This document shows, in pieces, positions 1 through 13,127 of a DNA stretch of 64,000 nucleotides. The notes beneath the pieces were generated by a model. The model made no database searches and had not been told where the DNA came from. It worked only from the letters and a program-made list of their open reading frames with translations. The translations under genes and the position numbers were made by a program. Position 1 is the first letter of the stretch, and the number at the start of each line of letters is the position of its first letter. Source of the stretch: Liolophura sinensis (Eukaryota; Mollusca; Polyplacophora; Chitonida; Chitonidae); contig NC_088302.1 of NCBI RefSeq assembly GCF_032854445.1, forward strand, positions 17,511,767-17,575,766. Direction: 5' to 3'.

Positions 1-191
1 ACGAACATGTAATGTGATCAAGGGGAAGCGAGTATGTGTGTGATAATTGTAAAGGTAGCTTGTGTGTGAATATTCGAATGATTGGGTGACAATATTCTAA
101 AACGTTATACATATACTCAGCAAAAATCTAAACGCACGGAACAGTTTTATATTGTTTTCTCTCAGTTATAAATACCGTTTTAACTCAACAA

Positions 192-469
192 TTAGGGCTA
201 GCATTTATTATCAATAATGGCTTCAATTTCCACCAGATTTTCACATTTAGGGCAATAATCCAGAAGCTTTGGCAGCGTGAAAACAGAGTTGTTGGTATTC
301 ACAGTTCACAGCACCCAGTCCCGAGTGTCTCCATGCAGCCTTCGCATCACAAAACTGTGATCACCGACCAATCTGTTTTCACGCTGCCATAGCTCCTTGA
401 TAATGGCCCTGAAATATAAAAATCTGATGAAATTTGAAGCCACTATTGATAATGAATACTTACCCTTAA
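192..469. mobile_element. Foldback (MITE-like) element with about 95-bp inverted arms
   Basis: The left arm 192-287 and right arm 372-469 are imperfect reverse complements. Shared blocks include TTTATTATCAATAATGGCTT against its counterpart, GGCAGCGTGAAAACAG and the outer TTAGGG/TTAAGGG. The loop is about 84 bp. There is no coding capacity. TTA at each outer edge could be a target duplication, which I cannot settle. Confidence 0.75.
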
Positions 470-1071
470 TGATGAATTAACACTTTTTTTAATAATGAGA
501 GGAAACCATATGAAATTGTTTCGTGCATTAATGTTTTTGTTGAGTATATATAAAGACTCTCCAAGTTATTACGATGGCAGCAAAATCCTCCTGAAACTAT
601 CGCGGATTCGAATTCTTGCATCAAAATGGTTACCTTCTTTATCTGGAAGGCTGTTTTGCAACCGGAACCATTACCATCAACACGCACGGAATATTCCGTG
701 TTCCCATGACTGGTTCCATGAGCTAGTTTGCTGACGCTTGGCTGGGACATCTGATCGATCTCTAGTTTAGTTGGTCAGATTCTGTCGACGAAAGCCGTTA
801 CACTGATGCTTTATGTGTCCAGTGTATGTTTTATACCGACATAACATGTCGATAGTTTACTACTTTAGGGTTCAACCCCGTTTGTTTATTAGAGCGTTCA
901 ACACCTTAATCAAGGCTACTTTTGGCCTGATGCTGGGACAAATAAGAACCATAAGCAGTCTGCGCAGGTTAAAGAGTTTGTGAGATATGACGAACTTACA
1001 ATAGCTGCCCTTTACCTCTGGTTACGTTGATTAAATAGTCACAGTACAGGAGAGGAGCAGGTGTGATTTCC

Positions 1072-1285
1072 GTAAAGGTAAAACAATTAAATGTAGATCA
1101 CAAAAGTACTCATGGAGTAAGACATTGATGAATTGATTTTTGCTTCACGTCGTAGTGAGAACTTTTCACATTCCACTGAGAGCCAGGTTTGTGGGTGGAA
1201 AACACCGGTCGAACGCACGAACTAATTAGTCGAAGATCTGAGTCCGCTCTTTTATTATCTGAGCCAACTTGTGTTCTTAGAAAAA
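1072..1285. repeat. Dispersed repeat, copy 1 of 2
   Basis: Shares TGTAGATCACAAAA, TTGATTTTTGCTT, ACGTCGTA, GAGCCAGGTTT and CGAAGATCTGAGTCCGCTCT with 4957-5218. This copy lacks an internal segment that the other has around 5090-5140. Confidence 0.75.
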
Positions 1286-2330
1286 CGACGGTGGATGTCC
1301 ACACGGGCCGACTGGCGCCGGAGATTATAAAGCAGTACGTTATCGGACGATTTCGATGTGTGCTTGCGTAATATTCATTTTTACACTGGGAACTCAACAC
1401 AAATGGTATACCAACTAGTGATGGTTTTTCACTTTGTAACCTGAAACCGAAATCAATGATAGAGACACAGGTATCCATTACATGCTCTTCCAAATAATAC
1501 ATCGACGCCGACCAGAATAGATGTTTCATACCGCCACAATGACTGGCAGATATGACTTGTCATCATTATGCAGGAACAGCCCTATGGTCGTTGTTGTTGT
1601 TCTAGAGGATTGTGTTAGATCTTGGCCATGGTTTGCATGTTTAAAACGTTTACTTGCCGTAGATCGTGGTACTGGACATTTGTTGTTTTACTCTGCTGGC
1701 ATCTAGCATAACTTAAGTATTTGGTCTTATGGTCAGTTTAGCCTGTGATTATAAACTACAGATCAGCCCTTATGACATTACATATTTATGGTAGACCTGA
1801 TAGCCAATCAGTAATTCAGTGGGAAAGATCTTCAATTAATGGCTTAGTCGGATTAAGCATTGTTTTTGCGGCAGCCGACTGGCCTCTGACCATTACGGTC
1901 ACAGGCTCATATCCATTGTTTGCTAGTTCAGTTTTAAATTTCAGTCAGGGGATTTATCTAATGGTTTACTCCAGGCTCTCCGGTTTCCTGTGTTCATATA
2001 AATTAAGGGCCTTATGTAAATGACAAGGCATGAGTACGTCGTATGAGATTTTTCTATTGTTGGACGACAACACCGGTACTCAATGTATGACTTAAACTAC
2101 AATAACCCATAAACTAAATAACAAAAGTTTACTAGTTAGCGGTTCTCTTCAAACGTTTTAAATGCTTTCTATAATTTAGTCTTAAAAGGTTATAGTATAG
2201 GCAAATACTATTTCTCGCACTCTGTGTGCACAGCATATTTATGGTCGAGACATACATAGAAACAAAGGCGACTTAAACTGTAATATAACTTCTCTACCTC
2301 AGTTTTACAGGGAGCGCTGAAAACATATAT

Positions 2331-2490
2331 CATATAAAAGACTATAGCATAAAGAGTAAAACCAGAGCACTGACAACAGACTGATGGTTGGCAAATGGAC
2401 ACACCTAACCGGTGAAATCCAATCTCTTGTCCATTTAGCTAACTTAGGATTTATTATAATTGTTCATGTAAATGCTTAAATGGTAGAAAC
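2331..2490 (+). repeat. Dispersed repeat R1 (about 165 bp), plus strand
   Basis: Member of a family recognised by TATAAAAGACTA, AGAGTAAAACCAGAGCA, TTGGCAAATGG, CCGGTGAAATCC and AAATGCTTAA. Other plus copies are near 4661-4800, 8861-8945, 13310-13400, 28518-28675, 31785-31865 and 54400-54565. Minus copies are near 10755-10880, 38975-39095, 42350-42500, 54145-54285 and 60590-60665. Confidence 0.8.
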
Positions 2491-4660
2491 TTAAACGTAT
2501 GCTATATATCCCTGTCAGAGACATTTCCTGGTTCAGGCAGTTCTACCGTTATCCCCTCAGAAAATAGCGTTTATTACAGGCAATGTCTCCATTCAACTAC
2601 TTTGTCATGCACGATGGAACGATTCTATGTTGGTTTAGAAATTCCAAGCAGCTTTACCCTGTGCATAGCCTACTTAATGAATCTCGAAATTTCGTCCTTC
2701 AGTTAGGAAAAAGGTTTCAAAGGATAGCAAGGAAGTTGACATTTATATTGGCCACAACAACAGACCGCAAAGCCGTGAGACAAGACAGCAGACTAATGTA
2801 ATAAATGATCAGGGTAGACAACGTTTGTGCATTAAAAATGACCACTCCTAGATTAAAAGGATCATCGGTAACATGATAAAAACCACTTTCATTAGTGTGT
2901 ATGTCAGTAAACCATTGTGACCTCAGGATGATTCCGCTCCCGAGGCCTTCAAAAAAGTGGATTTTGCACAGTCCTCTTGACCTTTGCTCTTATTCCAAAC
3001 AGCAGGGTATTACTGTCAAAGCAATTTAGACAGAAAATACAGTTAAGCGTGTGTTGTCAATCCATGCAGCCACATCCAAGAGAGTGTCTATAGCTGTTCT
3101 GGAGGAATGCTCCCGGGATCATCCTATACACAAAAACTTCAAGGAAGAAGTGTTCTTTACCTCTTTGGATGGGGGCTTTTGTCGTTTTTGTCGACTCATC
3201 ATTGTTAGCTTTGCTTGTTCAGTTTGGTCTCATCCTGTATCTTTTTCAGGTTACATAATAATCAGTTCTAGTTGTATATGTATGGAATGCATGTATCACT
3301 CATAGCCGTATTTTGCATGTAGAAGACGTTTGGAAGGAAGGCTTCTCATATGGATCTATGGACATTTAAGTTTTAGTTTCTTCTGAATTAAAAGAAGAAT
3401 ATACAAAGCTCTGCTTAATTGGGTGTCTACAAGCTGGGTTGTCGATGACACTGGACAAAAATAAACATTTTATGTATACGTTGTCCATACAGTTGTACTA
3501 TTATACGCTACGTTAATGTAAGACTAAATCGTGAAACCTCTGAACATCTAACACGTCTATAGTGTGTAGTAATGCAGTTGCACATGTCTTTGACACTCCA
3601 ACAGATCGATGCTGATTCGGAATCCGAGGACTTTCTGCCCCAGGCAAATAACGTGTGCTCTGGTGAGGTCCAATTACCTCACAGAATGCATCGAGGCGTT
3701 CGATATGTCGGGGATAGTAGGAAATTGTAACGCAATACTAGAAGAATGAGACAAATGATTAACCATGGGTATACTCGAAGTAATGGTGAATTGCCCACAA
3801 ACAGGCAGGCTAAACTACGATTTGTAACCAGGGTAGAGGCCGACACGCCATCCTACCCGCATGGTTGCCCCCGCTTCCAATTGTGCGCTTTTTGCCTACG
3901 CAATGTTTACTTTTCGTAAAAGTGTTGATTGGAAATCCATGTTCATATTATTTGAGCAACAGGCCTCTGATTATCAGGAGAATAATAGGTGGACATTTTC
4001 CAATGTTGTATTAATTTACCGAGATAATTACAAGTAACGGTCGGCATGTACAATCGACAACGAGTTGTTTCCTGTAAAGGACGGGCATGTCCCCCACGTA
4101 TCGCTTTGAATCTGTACAATGGACCTTGGCCTCTTATCGGCCCATAGACAGATCGAAGGACAACTTTTTAGAAATCAATTTTATCGTAACTCCTCCCGTG
4201 TTAAATACACTACGTGTGACATTCGGATTTAATATGTCGCTTCCAGACATCAAAATCGTCCACAATATACGCTGCTATAATAAAACAGATCGTGTAACTG
4301 TACCTGCTACAACTTTTACACGCATCACATCTTTTAAATAATGTCGAAATGTTGTGTTGAATTTAATTTTTCTCCGCGATTTTGTGTTGAATCTTGTTCG
4401 TTTGAACTTGATGTTGAACTCAGCTTTTTAATAAAAGTCTTTTAAATAGATTTAGTTGTTAAGAAATCAAATTATTTAGGGGGAATGGAAGTTTCATTTT
4501 ACTTGACACTTTAATAGTATTACTGCTTGTGTATATCAATATCAAAGTTAAGGTACTATCGAGGATGCAAACACACTTTTTTATTCTATGAGAGAAGGCC
4601 TGTGCCAATACGCTGCCTTACTTACCTAACCCTCCTATAGCAATAGTACATCCACACATA

Positions 4661-4800
4661 ATATCAACATGGACAGAAAACTAGAGCAGCAACAACAGTG
4701 TGATGTTTGGCAAATGGTCACATGTAACCGGTGAAATCCAGCCTCTTGCCAATTTGCCCTACTTAAGATTTTATTCTAACTGTTATTACAAATGCTGAAA
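4661..4800 (+). repeat. Dispersed repeat R1, plus strand
   Basis: Contains GTTTGGCAAATGGTCACA, AACCGGTGAAATCCAGCCTC and ACAAATGCT in the order of the family; the left end is degraded. Confidence 0.75.
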
Positions 4801-4956
4801 AGGAAACAGCTAACACACACAGGGGCTGAAGGAGAATATTCATGCATGCCTGGGTTGAAAGTCAATCCAACATTTGCAAGCACAACCGATTGTGTATCTC
4901 GTATAAATGTACTCGGACACAATGTATTGAACAGTGACAGCTCGGGCCAAGAACAT

Positions 4957-5218
4957 GTAAAAGTAAAATCATTAATTGTAGATCACAAAAATACTTATAG
5001 AAAATGACATCAATGTATTGATTTTTGCTTAACGTCGTAATGAAGAACTTTTACCGTCCACTGATAGCCAGGTTTATGGGTGGAAAATAACCGGTGTGTA
5101 ACATATGACTAAAGCCACCTCTGAGCCATCGACATCTGGATTCGAACGCACGACCTAATTTGCCGAAGATCTGAGTCCGCTCTTTTAATATCTGAGCCAA
5201 GTTGTGTTCTTAGAAAAT
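4957..5218 (-). repeat. Dispersed repeat, copy 2, with tRNA-like boxes on the minus strand
   Basis: Longer relative of 1072-1285. On the minus strand it carries a B-box-like GTTCGAATCC (near 5140) and an A-box-like TTGGCTCAG (near 5205), so it may be a tRNA-derived SINE. The cloverleaf stems do not pair well, so it is not a working tRNA gene. Confidence 0.6.
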
Positions 5219-7451
5219 TGACATTTTTACATAGCTATAATAAGTCGGTGTCTCCAAAAACAAATCACCACACTTCGCCAAGTATCTGCCAAACATCGCA
5301 CCGAGCTGGTTTCAACCATTTGGCCCAAAAAGTGAGCAGAACATGCATCATATGTTTAGCGGTTCCAGCGCTCAGGATTATGGTTAGACCAAAGAACATT
5401 TAGTGGCGAAAGTAAACTGGTGATACTTTGTTACCAGAGACCGTGTATCTATACAAAGACGACGCCACCAACAAGGCATACCGGATCTTGACAGCGCTTG
5501 TGAGTCGCTGTAAAGCGACATTTATAGAGTCGTTTGTCAAAGATCACAGTTTTCCTTTGTAGTAAACATATAAACCTTAATGTGACGTTGCTGTGATTAT
5601 TGAGTGAAAAGATCTATGGTACAGACAGCTTTCAACATGCGTATTTGGCCCATGAAGGATTATATCAACACGTTATCATACATCACATCTGTTAATTCGC
5701 GCAGTTCAATAAACGAAACTGGAACTGACAAGGCGCGCGGTACAAATCACACATGACTAAACTGCGTGTCTGCCTACGAAATGTTTTTTTTTGTTTATCA
5801 ATGCATTTGCACCAGATTATGCAAATACATAAATTGGACTTAACATATACGTGGGGGATATTTCAAGGCTTTCCATGTTCTGCGTATAAGTGCTTTGGAT
5901 GGTTGATATAGCCCGCAGGACCACCAGAGGTTCGCAGAGTACAGCGTCAGCTATATGATACTTCGATGTTCTCGCCTCAGCCGATCGGCTTCTGGTCAAC
6001 TAAAATGGCCACACGTTCGAATCCAGATCTTACTGGTTCAGGGATATCTTTAAATCAGGAAGATTTCCAGGTACCTGATAATGGTTTACTCTCTAGGGAT
6101 GCCGGTTACCTTCCATTATAAATGCACCGTAACTACCGTCGTATTAGCGCTAAAAATGTACCAGTGAAATAAATGAACAAATAAATGGGCTGAATAAATC
6201 AAGTCAACGTTCGAAATAAGAAAGATTTTTTACATATGCAAGGCTGTATTTTTTTAAAATGATCTTCATTTATATTCATTTGAGATAAAGATAAAGTATG
6301 CTGGTGTAAGGTGTAAAACCTAAATATTATCTTATCTAATTATTGATGCACTCTGACTACCTTGTCAGATATGCAAATAACATTCTTCTCCCACGAAACA
6401 ATTGTAGCTAAGAATGTCTGCTTAAGATTAGTAACAAAATACCCAGGTATACTGAAGGAAACATGATTGTTATGTATGCAAACAAAACCAACAGTTTTCT
6501 ATTGTTACCCATCAGTCCTGGCCCTTCCGGTCAGCGACACCATATTCCCGGTAACCTTACATGAATCGGTGAAGACTTGTGTCAGAGGTCAATAGCAGTA
6601 TGGAAGCTAGTAGTCGGTTTAATCCGAATGCACTCATCCACTACAACCAAGGTATTTGTAGGTAATCCAAACGGCCTTTTCTAGAAGGTTTTCAACCTCT
6701 AAAGGCATTGTTTTTTCTTTATCTGAGGACAATTTGAAGGAGACGAGATTCTTAGACGTCGAGTTAATTGCTTTGCAAATCAAGTCCACTAGCCCTGATA
6801 TAGAGCTGAACAATCAGGTTGTTTGTTGTTGTAACCCGATATGATGGCTGAGTTCGCAGAGATAATATTTACACAATGTTAGGGAAACGGTGGAAATGCC
6901 TGCGGAGTTGATTAACCGCCCAAACTCCAGTCTGCCCTTTCCGGAATTATTTTGATTGGATCTAATTTTTTATTGCCAGTGTTATTACGATATGAAATTG
7001 ATATTTTTCTCCGCAGAATTTTGGTACCGACCCAGGATATTCAAGCGTCACGACCGATCGTTCGTGCGATTTACAATCACAGGATCTAGTACTAAGAGCT
7101 ATCCAAGCAGACTGACTTCGTTCAATTATGAAGGGAGACAATATTAACGTCAGCCGTTGTCTGGAAAGGCATGACGCGAGATATGTTACATTATTTATGA
7201 AACGTAGCGCTACTTGCTGTTTAATTTTTCATCGAATATACTATAATACTCTGTAGCCTACGAATGGTTTAATTACCTTCTGTATTTCGGATGTACCTAG
7301 AAATCTCCCCATGGAAACTAATCAAACGGGAAAATAAAGTTATAAAAACTTTCGGATGATGTGCATAATTATATTTGCTGAGCTTACAACACATCTTATC
7401 ATTGCTACATCAACATCTTACAGACCAACATATTTAGGGCAACCCATATCG

Positions 7452-7705
7452 CGAGATATCCAACAGAATCATGGCATAAAAATTTTACTTCTAAGAACAC
7501 AGGCCATCATACATACTCATAGCATGTACTGAGAGATACACGACAGAATCATGGCATAAAAATTTTACTTCTAAGAACACAGGCCATCATACATACTCAT
7601 ATGAGTACATATACTCACATACTACATGTACTGAAAGATACACGACAGAATCATGGCATAAAAAATTTTGCTTTAAAGAAAACAGGCCATCATACATACA
7701 CCAAA
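7452..7705 (+). repeat. Three-copy direct repeat around AGAATCATGGCATAAAA
   Basis: ACAGAATCATGGCATAAA begins near 7462, 7542 and 7644, giving spacings of 80 and 102 bp. Each copy runs on through TCTAAGAACACAGGCCATC or a close variant. The third copy abuts the SINE at 7706. Confidence 0.85.
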
Positions 7706-7880
7706 GTGATCGCTGTGAGTTCAAGTTCAGCGCCGTGCGTGGGAAGGTCTGACAGCAACCTGCGGATGGTCGTGTGTTTCCCACAGGCTCTGACCGGATT
7801 CCTCTCACCATAATGCTGGCCGCCGTCGTATAAGTGAAATATAAGTAAACACCAATCAAATAAATAAATAAATAAATAAA
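7706..7880 (+). mobile_element. SINE-A copy, 5' truncated
   Basis: Runs from TCGCTGTGAGTTCAAGTTC (B-box region) through GGGAAGGTCTGACAGCAACC and CTGGCCGCCGTCGTATAAGT to an (AAAT)n tail. The tRNA-like head with the A box is missing. SINE-A copies have no protein-coding capacity. Confidence 0.85.
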
Positions 7881-8039
7881 AGAAATCATTCATTATACAG
7901 TGTACGGCTTTGAAGGACAAAATTATCTTACATGTGCATGGTACACTTGTACGACTACTGAGATAAACCCAGAGTATAAATAAACCCAGAGTATTTTATG
8001 TACCATTAAGGTAGAATTTTAAGCCGTGGCAGTAAGGCG

Positions 8040-8040
<1 letters not shown>

Positions 8041-8105
<65 letters not shown>
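8041..8105. repeat. TA dinucleotide microsatellite
   Basis: About 65 bp of nearly pure alternating TA, broken once by a phase change near 8060. Confidence 0.97.
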
Positions 8106-8107
<2 letters not shown>

Positions 8108-8518
8108 TGCTACTTTTAACAAGAGACTGGATTTGTCCGGTAATACATCTGACCACATGCTAACTACATGCTGATACTTCTCGTGTCGTCACTGCCCCGG
8201 TTTTGCACTCTATGCTGTGTGGCCTTTTACATTATACATGTGAAGTTTTCGCATTCGAAAAAATTGTGATGCTCGGCGCTACATAAGTTAATTGTCAGAC
8301 ATTGTGTTTGAGACACTCACAAGTTTAAGATTTATGTATACTCTGTGATCACGAAACAATATTTCACTTAAGCTGGAACTGTGACCATCCGTGAAGTTTG
8401 TGCGAGTAGATGAGAAATTAGTCCAACAAAATGCCTAATGCTGGACAGCAGTAAAGTTAGACGGGACAATTGTGATAAAAACAAAATACATTGTGTCAGT
8501 ACATCTAAAGCTATGATG

Positions 8519-8718
8519 NNNNNNNNNNNNNNNNNNNNNNNNNNNNNNNNNNNNNNNNNNNNNNNNNNNNNNNNNNNNNNNNNNNNNNNNNNNNNNNNNN
8601 NNNNNNNNNNNNNNNNNNNNNNNNNNNNNNNNNNNNNNNNNNNNNNNNNNNNNNNNNNNNNNNNNNNNNNNNNNNNNNNNNNNNNNNNNNNNNNNNNNNN
8701 NNNNNNNNNNNNNNNNNN
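8519..8718. other. Assembly gap (200 Ns)
   Basis: Exactly 200 Ns, a conventional scaffold gap; true length unknown. TA-rich sequence resumes immediately on the right. Open frames drawn across it are meaningless. Confidence 0.99.
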
Positions 8719-8860
8719 GTATATATACTGGTAAGACGATGTTGCGAAGATCAGGTAGCCATCGATCTGAAGTGATGACACAGTGAATGTCTTTGTTTAA
8801 TTGCTTGAACAAAGGTGACGAAATTGCTCAACCATTTGTCTTGTCGTACTAAAAAAAAAA

Positions 8861-8945
8861 TAAAAGACTACAACATGAAGAGCAAACCAAAACAGGAACT
8901 ACGTGTGATATGGTTGGCAAATGGTCACACAAGACCGATGAATGT
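8861..8945 (+). repeat. Dispersed repeat R1 fragment, plus strand
   Basis: TAAAAGACTACAACATGAAG and GTTGGCAAATGGTCACACA match the family; the right half is absent. Confidence 0.7.
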
Positions 8946-8959
8946 ACGCGTCGAAACAG

Positions 8960-9080
8960 ACATTCGTATACCAGCTCTCACCCAATAAGGACGTCCCAGG
9001 TCAGTAATCGGAAGGTCAATTCCCAAAATGACGTATAACATAAACTACCAAACAATTAAGAAAGTACATAAAGTATGAGA
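8960..9080 (+). repeat. Dispersed repeat R2, copy 1
   Basis: Shares ACAGACATTCGTATACCAG-like, GTCAATTCCCAAAAT and the following A-rich stretch with 13128-13262. Both copies sit next to an R1 copy. Confidence 0.6.
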
Positions 9081-9225
9081 ATAGACGAAAACATGCAAAG
9101 AGAAGCAGTGAACAGCTTTCAAAGATGTTGGAAAGACGCAAGGTATGTTCTACGCTACTTAGTGAAGTCAGCATTTAAGTCCCTCTTCTTGTCAGTTTAC
9201 ATCAGTTAATAGTTTTACTTCAACT

Positions 9226-9430
9226 CTTTGTGGTCGCTGTGAGTTCAAGTCCAGCTCATGCCGGTTTCCTCTCCGGCCGGACGTGGGAAGGTCTGACAGC
9301 AACCTGCGGATGGTCGTGGGTTTCCCCGGGGCTCTACCCGGTTTCCACCCACAATAATACTGGCCGCCGTCGAATAAGTGAAATATTCTCGAGTATGGCG
9401 TAAACACCAATCAAATAAATAAATAAATAT
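9226..9430 (+). mobile_element. SINE-A copy, 5' truncated
   Basis: GGTCGCTGTGAGTTCAAGTC, CTCCGGCCGG, GGGAAGGTCTGACAGCAACC, CTGGCCGCCGTCGAATAAGT and CACCAATCAAATAAATAAAT in order, a nearly complete body and tail. Confidence 0.9.
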
Positions 9431-10754
9431 TCCAGATGTTTATGTAAATTCTTAAGTAGTGGCAAATTATACCCTCTACCACCATGACTTAAGCACAGTT
9501 AGGTAAAAATCGGATATGTTTTATGTGCACGCCGTACAGATGTTTTCATATACTAAACATTTATTTCAATAAAATTGACAGAACAACAGTATTTTGTCAG
9601 AGTACATTATGTTACTGCTATGATATGACAGACTTTGTCTGTTATTCCAGAAGAACAATTTTGTTGATCTAACATTGTATGGTTTTGACAACAACATAAC
9701 ATTATGTTCCCATAACATAAGCTATTCTAACATCATTCAGAAAGCATGATAATATGGTACATATAACGGATTAATTTTTACGGTGTACCATGTCCGTCAA
9801 CTGCCATATATAACCAAAGTATTCGTAAGCTCTGGAACTTCAAATAATACCAGATACAACTGATCAAATGTTTAAGCACTGTGATTTTCCTGTTTCGACT
9901 TTCAGTCCGATGTATTCGATAAATTAAAAATCCAATTACCTAATTGCATGACGCTAGTCCCATAATTGCATGGTAAATCGTCTGTCAGGTAGTACCAGCT
10001 CTGTGGAACGTGTGTGACGAATGGGGCATTAGGTAATTACGGACAGTCTGACTCCAATCCATGAAGTTATAATATACTCCAGGGATTTGCAATTAGTTAA
10101 CCCACTTTATCAGTACACGTATATCAAAAAGGATATCCTCATTCGGTGGATATAATAGTCTCCATTGTGAATGTTTACGAAAGCTCCTTGAAATAAACAC
10201 ACTACTACGGTATAATAATCGTGAATTCAAAAAAAAGGATACTGTTTATTTACTTATTACGCATGTAAGACCACTTCAACCGCACTCTTCCCAGCGGGTT
10301 ACGTAACCTATCGTTGGACCATATGCAGGTGATATTTAATGTTACAACCATGGTTCAACTCCCAATCAGGTCATACATTGGACATACATTTAATTGGCTC
10401 TTATTACTTTCTTTCAAGGCATTTAGCATAAGGGGCTATGACACGCAGGAATCTGTAAGCAATATACTGTGAATGGGTGAATCGTCATGTCTGATGTACT
10501 TGGCATGGCTTCAGCGAAGAAGCACCAAAGATATGTCGTTACTGAGTCTGCGGCAAACAGAAGCCATCATGATATGATCTAATCAAGGCTAAAATAACCT
10601 TCAACTTCGCACTGTTTTGTATGTTAAATGTGATGTCAACTTCTCATCTTCTTCAACTTGAGTTACTTCTCAGTGACAAAGTATATTGTACTGCATTTTG
10701 TAAATAATTTTGCTTAAGCCATGGTGATAGAGGACGTGTAAATTACTGATATTG

Positions 10755-10880
10755 ACATATTTACAGTTAGGGTAAAATCCTGTCTGAGGTAAACTGACAA
10801 AAGGCTGTATTTCATAGGTTACGAGTGACCATTTGACAACTAACGCACTGTTTTCGTTGCTCTATGTTTACTCTTTAAGC
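10755..10880 (-). repeat. Dispersed repeat R1, minus strand
   Basis: CTGTCTGAGGTAAACTGACA, GTGACCATTTG and TGTTTACTCTTTAAGC are reverse-complement versions of R1 blocks. Confidence 0.7.
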
Positions 10881-11780
10881 TGTGGTTATTTATATTCCGG
10901 TGCTCTGTAAATTATTACGGACATCCAACTGTACGCCAAGCTGTTGCATTTTCATCAGTATAAAAGTTCAAATAGTATTTAGAAATGCGGATTTGGAAAT
11001 CCACTACAGAACAGAATTGAATTTATTACAAGTAGAACAAAACCTGTCCGATAACTTATTGAAAACATAATGAAATGTGCACGGAAGTCTATGTGGAATG
11101 TTGCCCACAACATTTGACAGGGTACAGGGACAAACTTTTTAAGGATCACCAGGGACAATTGTATAATACAGTTATAACGATACGCGTACAGCCAAGGGCA
11201 ATTGCCAATGGCAAGAGATGAACTTGTGCATGAAGGAACGTTTTGTTGCGTGTCTCCACATCAACTCGGCTGACGTCTCATTGTTCGGTTGTCCCGAGCC
11301 GACTGAACCAGATAACGGTCGGGGTGAGCGATGGTGCGCAACCATGTCACGGACTTCAATAGATTACCAGTATTATCACACGCTTCATCTGCTCAACAGG
11401 AATGACATCTCCTCCACCGCGAATCAATCCTCTTCTGCTCCCTTCTCGCCAATACATACATTTTCACTCAGGGTTATGAACGCCGCTGATCTGTTCCCTG
11501 ATAGATGGCGTCCCCGTTTGTCTCTTGGGACAAGCCGTGCAGTTGTCAATAGGCGTCCGCGCCTGATAGATGCTGAACTAGCCACGAATAAGGCACAGTC
11601 AGCGCATCAAAAAAAGGCATTTGATCACCGAAAATCATGAGCGTATATTCATATATCTGTCAAAGCAAAATGGATTAATGCTTTCTGGATGATCGTCAGG
11701 CAATTGTCTATCTCATTCCTGAATGAGACATTGTCCATGGCCCACAATCCATCTTTATCTCGCCACACGATTATCTATCC

Positions 11781-11794
11781 AATAAAACTGCGCC

Positions 11795-11830
<36 letters not shown>
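11781..11830 (+). other. AATAAA followed by a 34-nt poly(A) run
   Basis: AATAAA at 11781-11786 lies 10 bp before an uninterrupted run of As at 11797-11830. This is the layout of a polyadenylated transcript copied back into the genome. The DNA upstream contains a 140-codon open frame (11218-11640) I do not recognise. I could not find flanking target duplications, so the insert boundaries and nature are unknown. Confidence 0.55.
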
Positions 11831-11832
<2 letters not shown>

Positions 11833-13127
11833 CTCATGCCTTTCCGAGCAGAGTGCATCCCTTCAAAGCTTTCTCATATCTGTTGGACAGTAATTAAGGC
11901 TTTGTCCGCAAATGTCCTCTATGATGTCTCATCTGTTCTGTGCGTGTGGTCTTCTGTATATCCACGTCACAACATGGTACTGACTTCTTGATCTGGAAAA
12001 TCTCCACTTTGCACAGAGATAACCCGTCATATAGTATTTTAAACGTCCAACGTATCCACAGTATTGCAAATAGCTATAGTTAAAGCACACTTGATACGCA
12101 GATGTGTATCGAAGTAGGATATGTAACAAATCAATTATTCCTGTAACATTTTTATTGTAACAATAACGGACTTTGCTTTAGGTGAGTATAGCCATGAATA
12201 AAAAGATATATATCATCAACGAACATACCATACTAATCAAATGGTCTTTCATGGTTTCAGAATGTGTTGGTCTTTGTGTGGCCCTGGTGCATTTATATAC
12301 GATACATTTTTGTCTAAAGTTACACATCATATCGTTTCATATCTAACCCCAAATCTTCCGCTGATGGATCAGCCTGACTGTTTTAATGTTATCCAATGTT
12401 GAACGCACGGCAGGTCGTTCATGTATAAACCTACAAATATAACTACGGTGGTGTAAAATACACGGGATTAAGCGCCTATACATTAACGCTACGGATAATG
12501 GATCAACCGTGTATGATCATGTGACGTATGTTCACTACACTTGTGACAAAGTCAATTAAAATGCATCTTCCGCATGGCGTATCCATTAATTGCGGGGCGA
12601 GCAAAATTTATCATGACATGAACAGGAAGTTCGGGATATGCCATCCATCCATCATGACATAGGAATGCGCTCGTTCCGAGAGCCTACAAAAAATGCAAGT
12701 GGTAACAGCGGAAGTCAGTTGTCAAAGGGAGGTAATCTATCATTGTTACAATATGTAAGTTTGTGAATATTCTTAATCATGTTGACAGTTTTGCCTTTTT
12801 ATCATATTATATTACTCTAAATTGTGTTAGGGGGTTAACTTGAGTGCTGTCTTCATTGAATCTAGTCCATTATTTTAGAAATGGTAACTTTTTTCAGTGA
12901 CGCGAGCTTATCATTCTTCCTTGGTTTAACGTAGCGCCTCAGATCTTCAATAATTAAAGTTATACTCTGTTAACACTAAAGCAAAGTAAGGTGGACATAG
13001 TTTTACAAAGTTTTGTAAAAGTGTTAATAAATTCGTAACAATTATTTTTTAAGAACGGTGCCATTTGGATATTCTTCCAAGTTCCAAGATATTCTATGGA
13101 AATGAGTACGTAAGTAAGTAAATCTAG

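Larger units (their letters stand above)
1286..8518. other. Intergenic stretch, no gene recognised
   Basis: Apart from the repeats listed separately, open frames here are under 105 codons and none resembles a known protein. 6000-6030 contains a lone B-box-like CGTTCGAATCC, probably a SINE scrap. Confidence 0.7.

Noticed and set aside
5125-5212. Minus-strand tRNA gene
   Set aside because: A and B boxes are present but the acceptor, D and anticodon stems do not pair properly; a SINE head is more likely.
7587-7920. Minus-strand open frames of 76 and 100 codons rich in FIYLFIYL
   Set aside because: They are translations of the SINE tail (TTTA)n and its body, seen again at 36550-36908 and 55399-55673.
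8368-8812. Open frames spanning the N run
   Set aside because: They exist only because Ns cannot contain stop codons.
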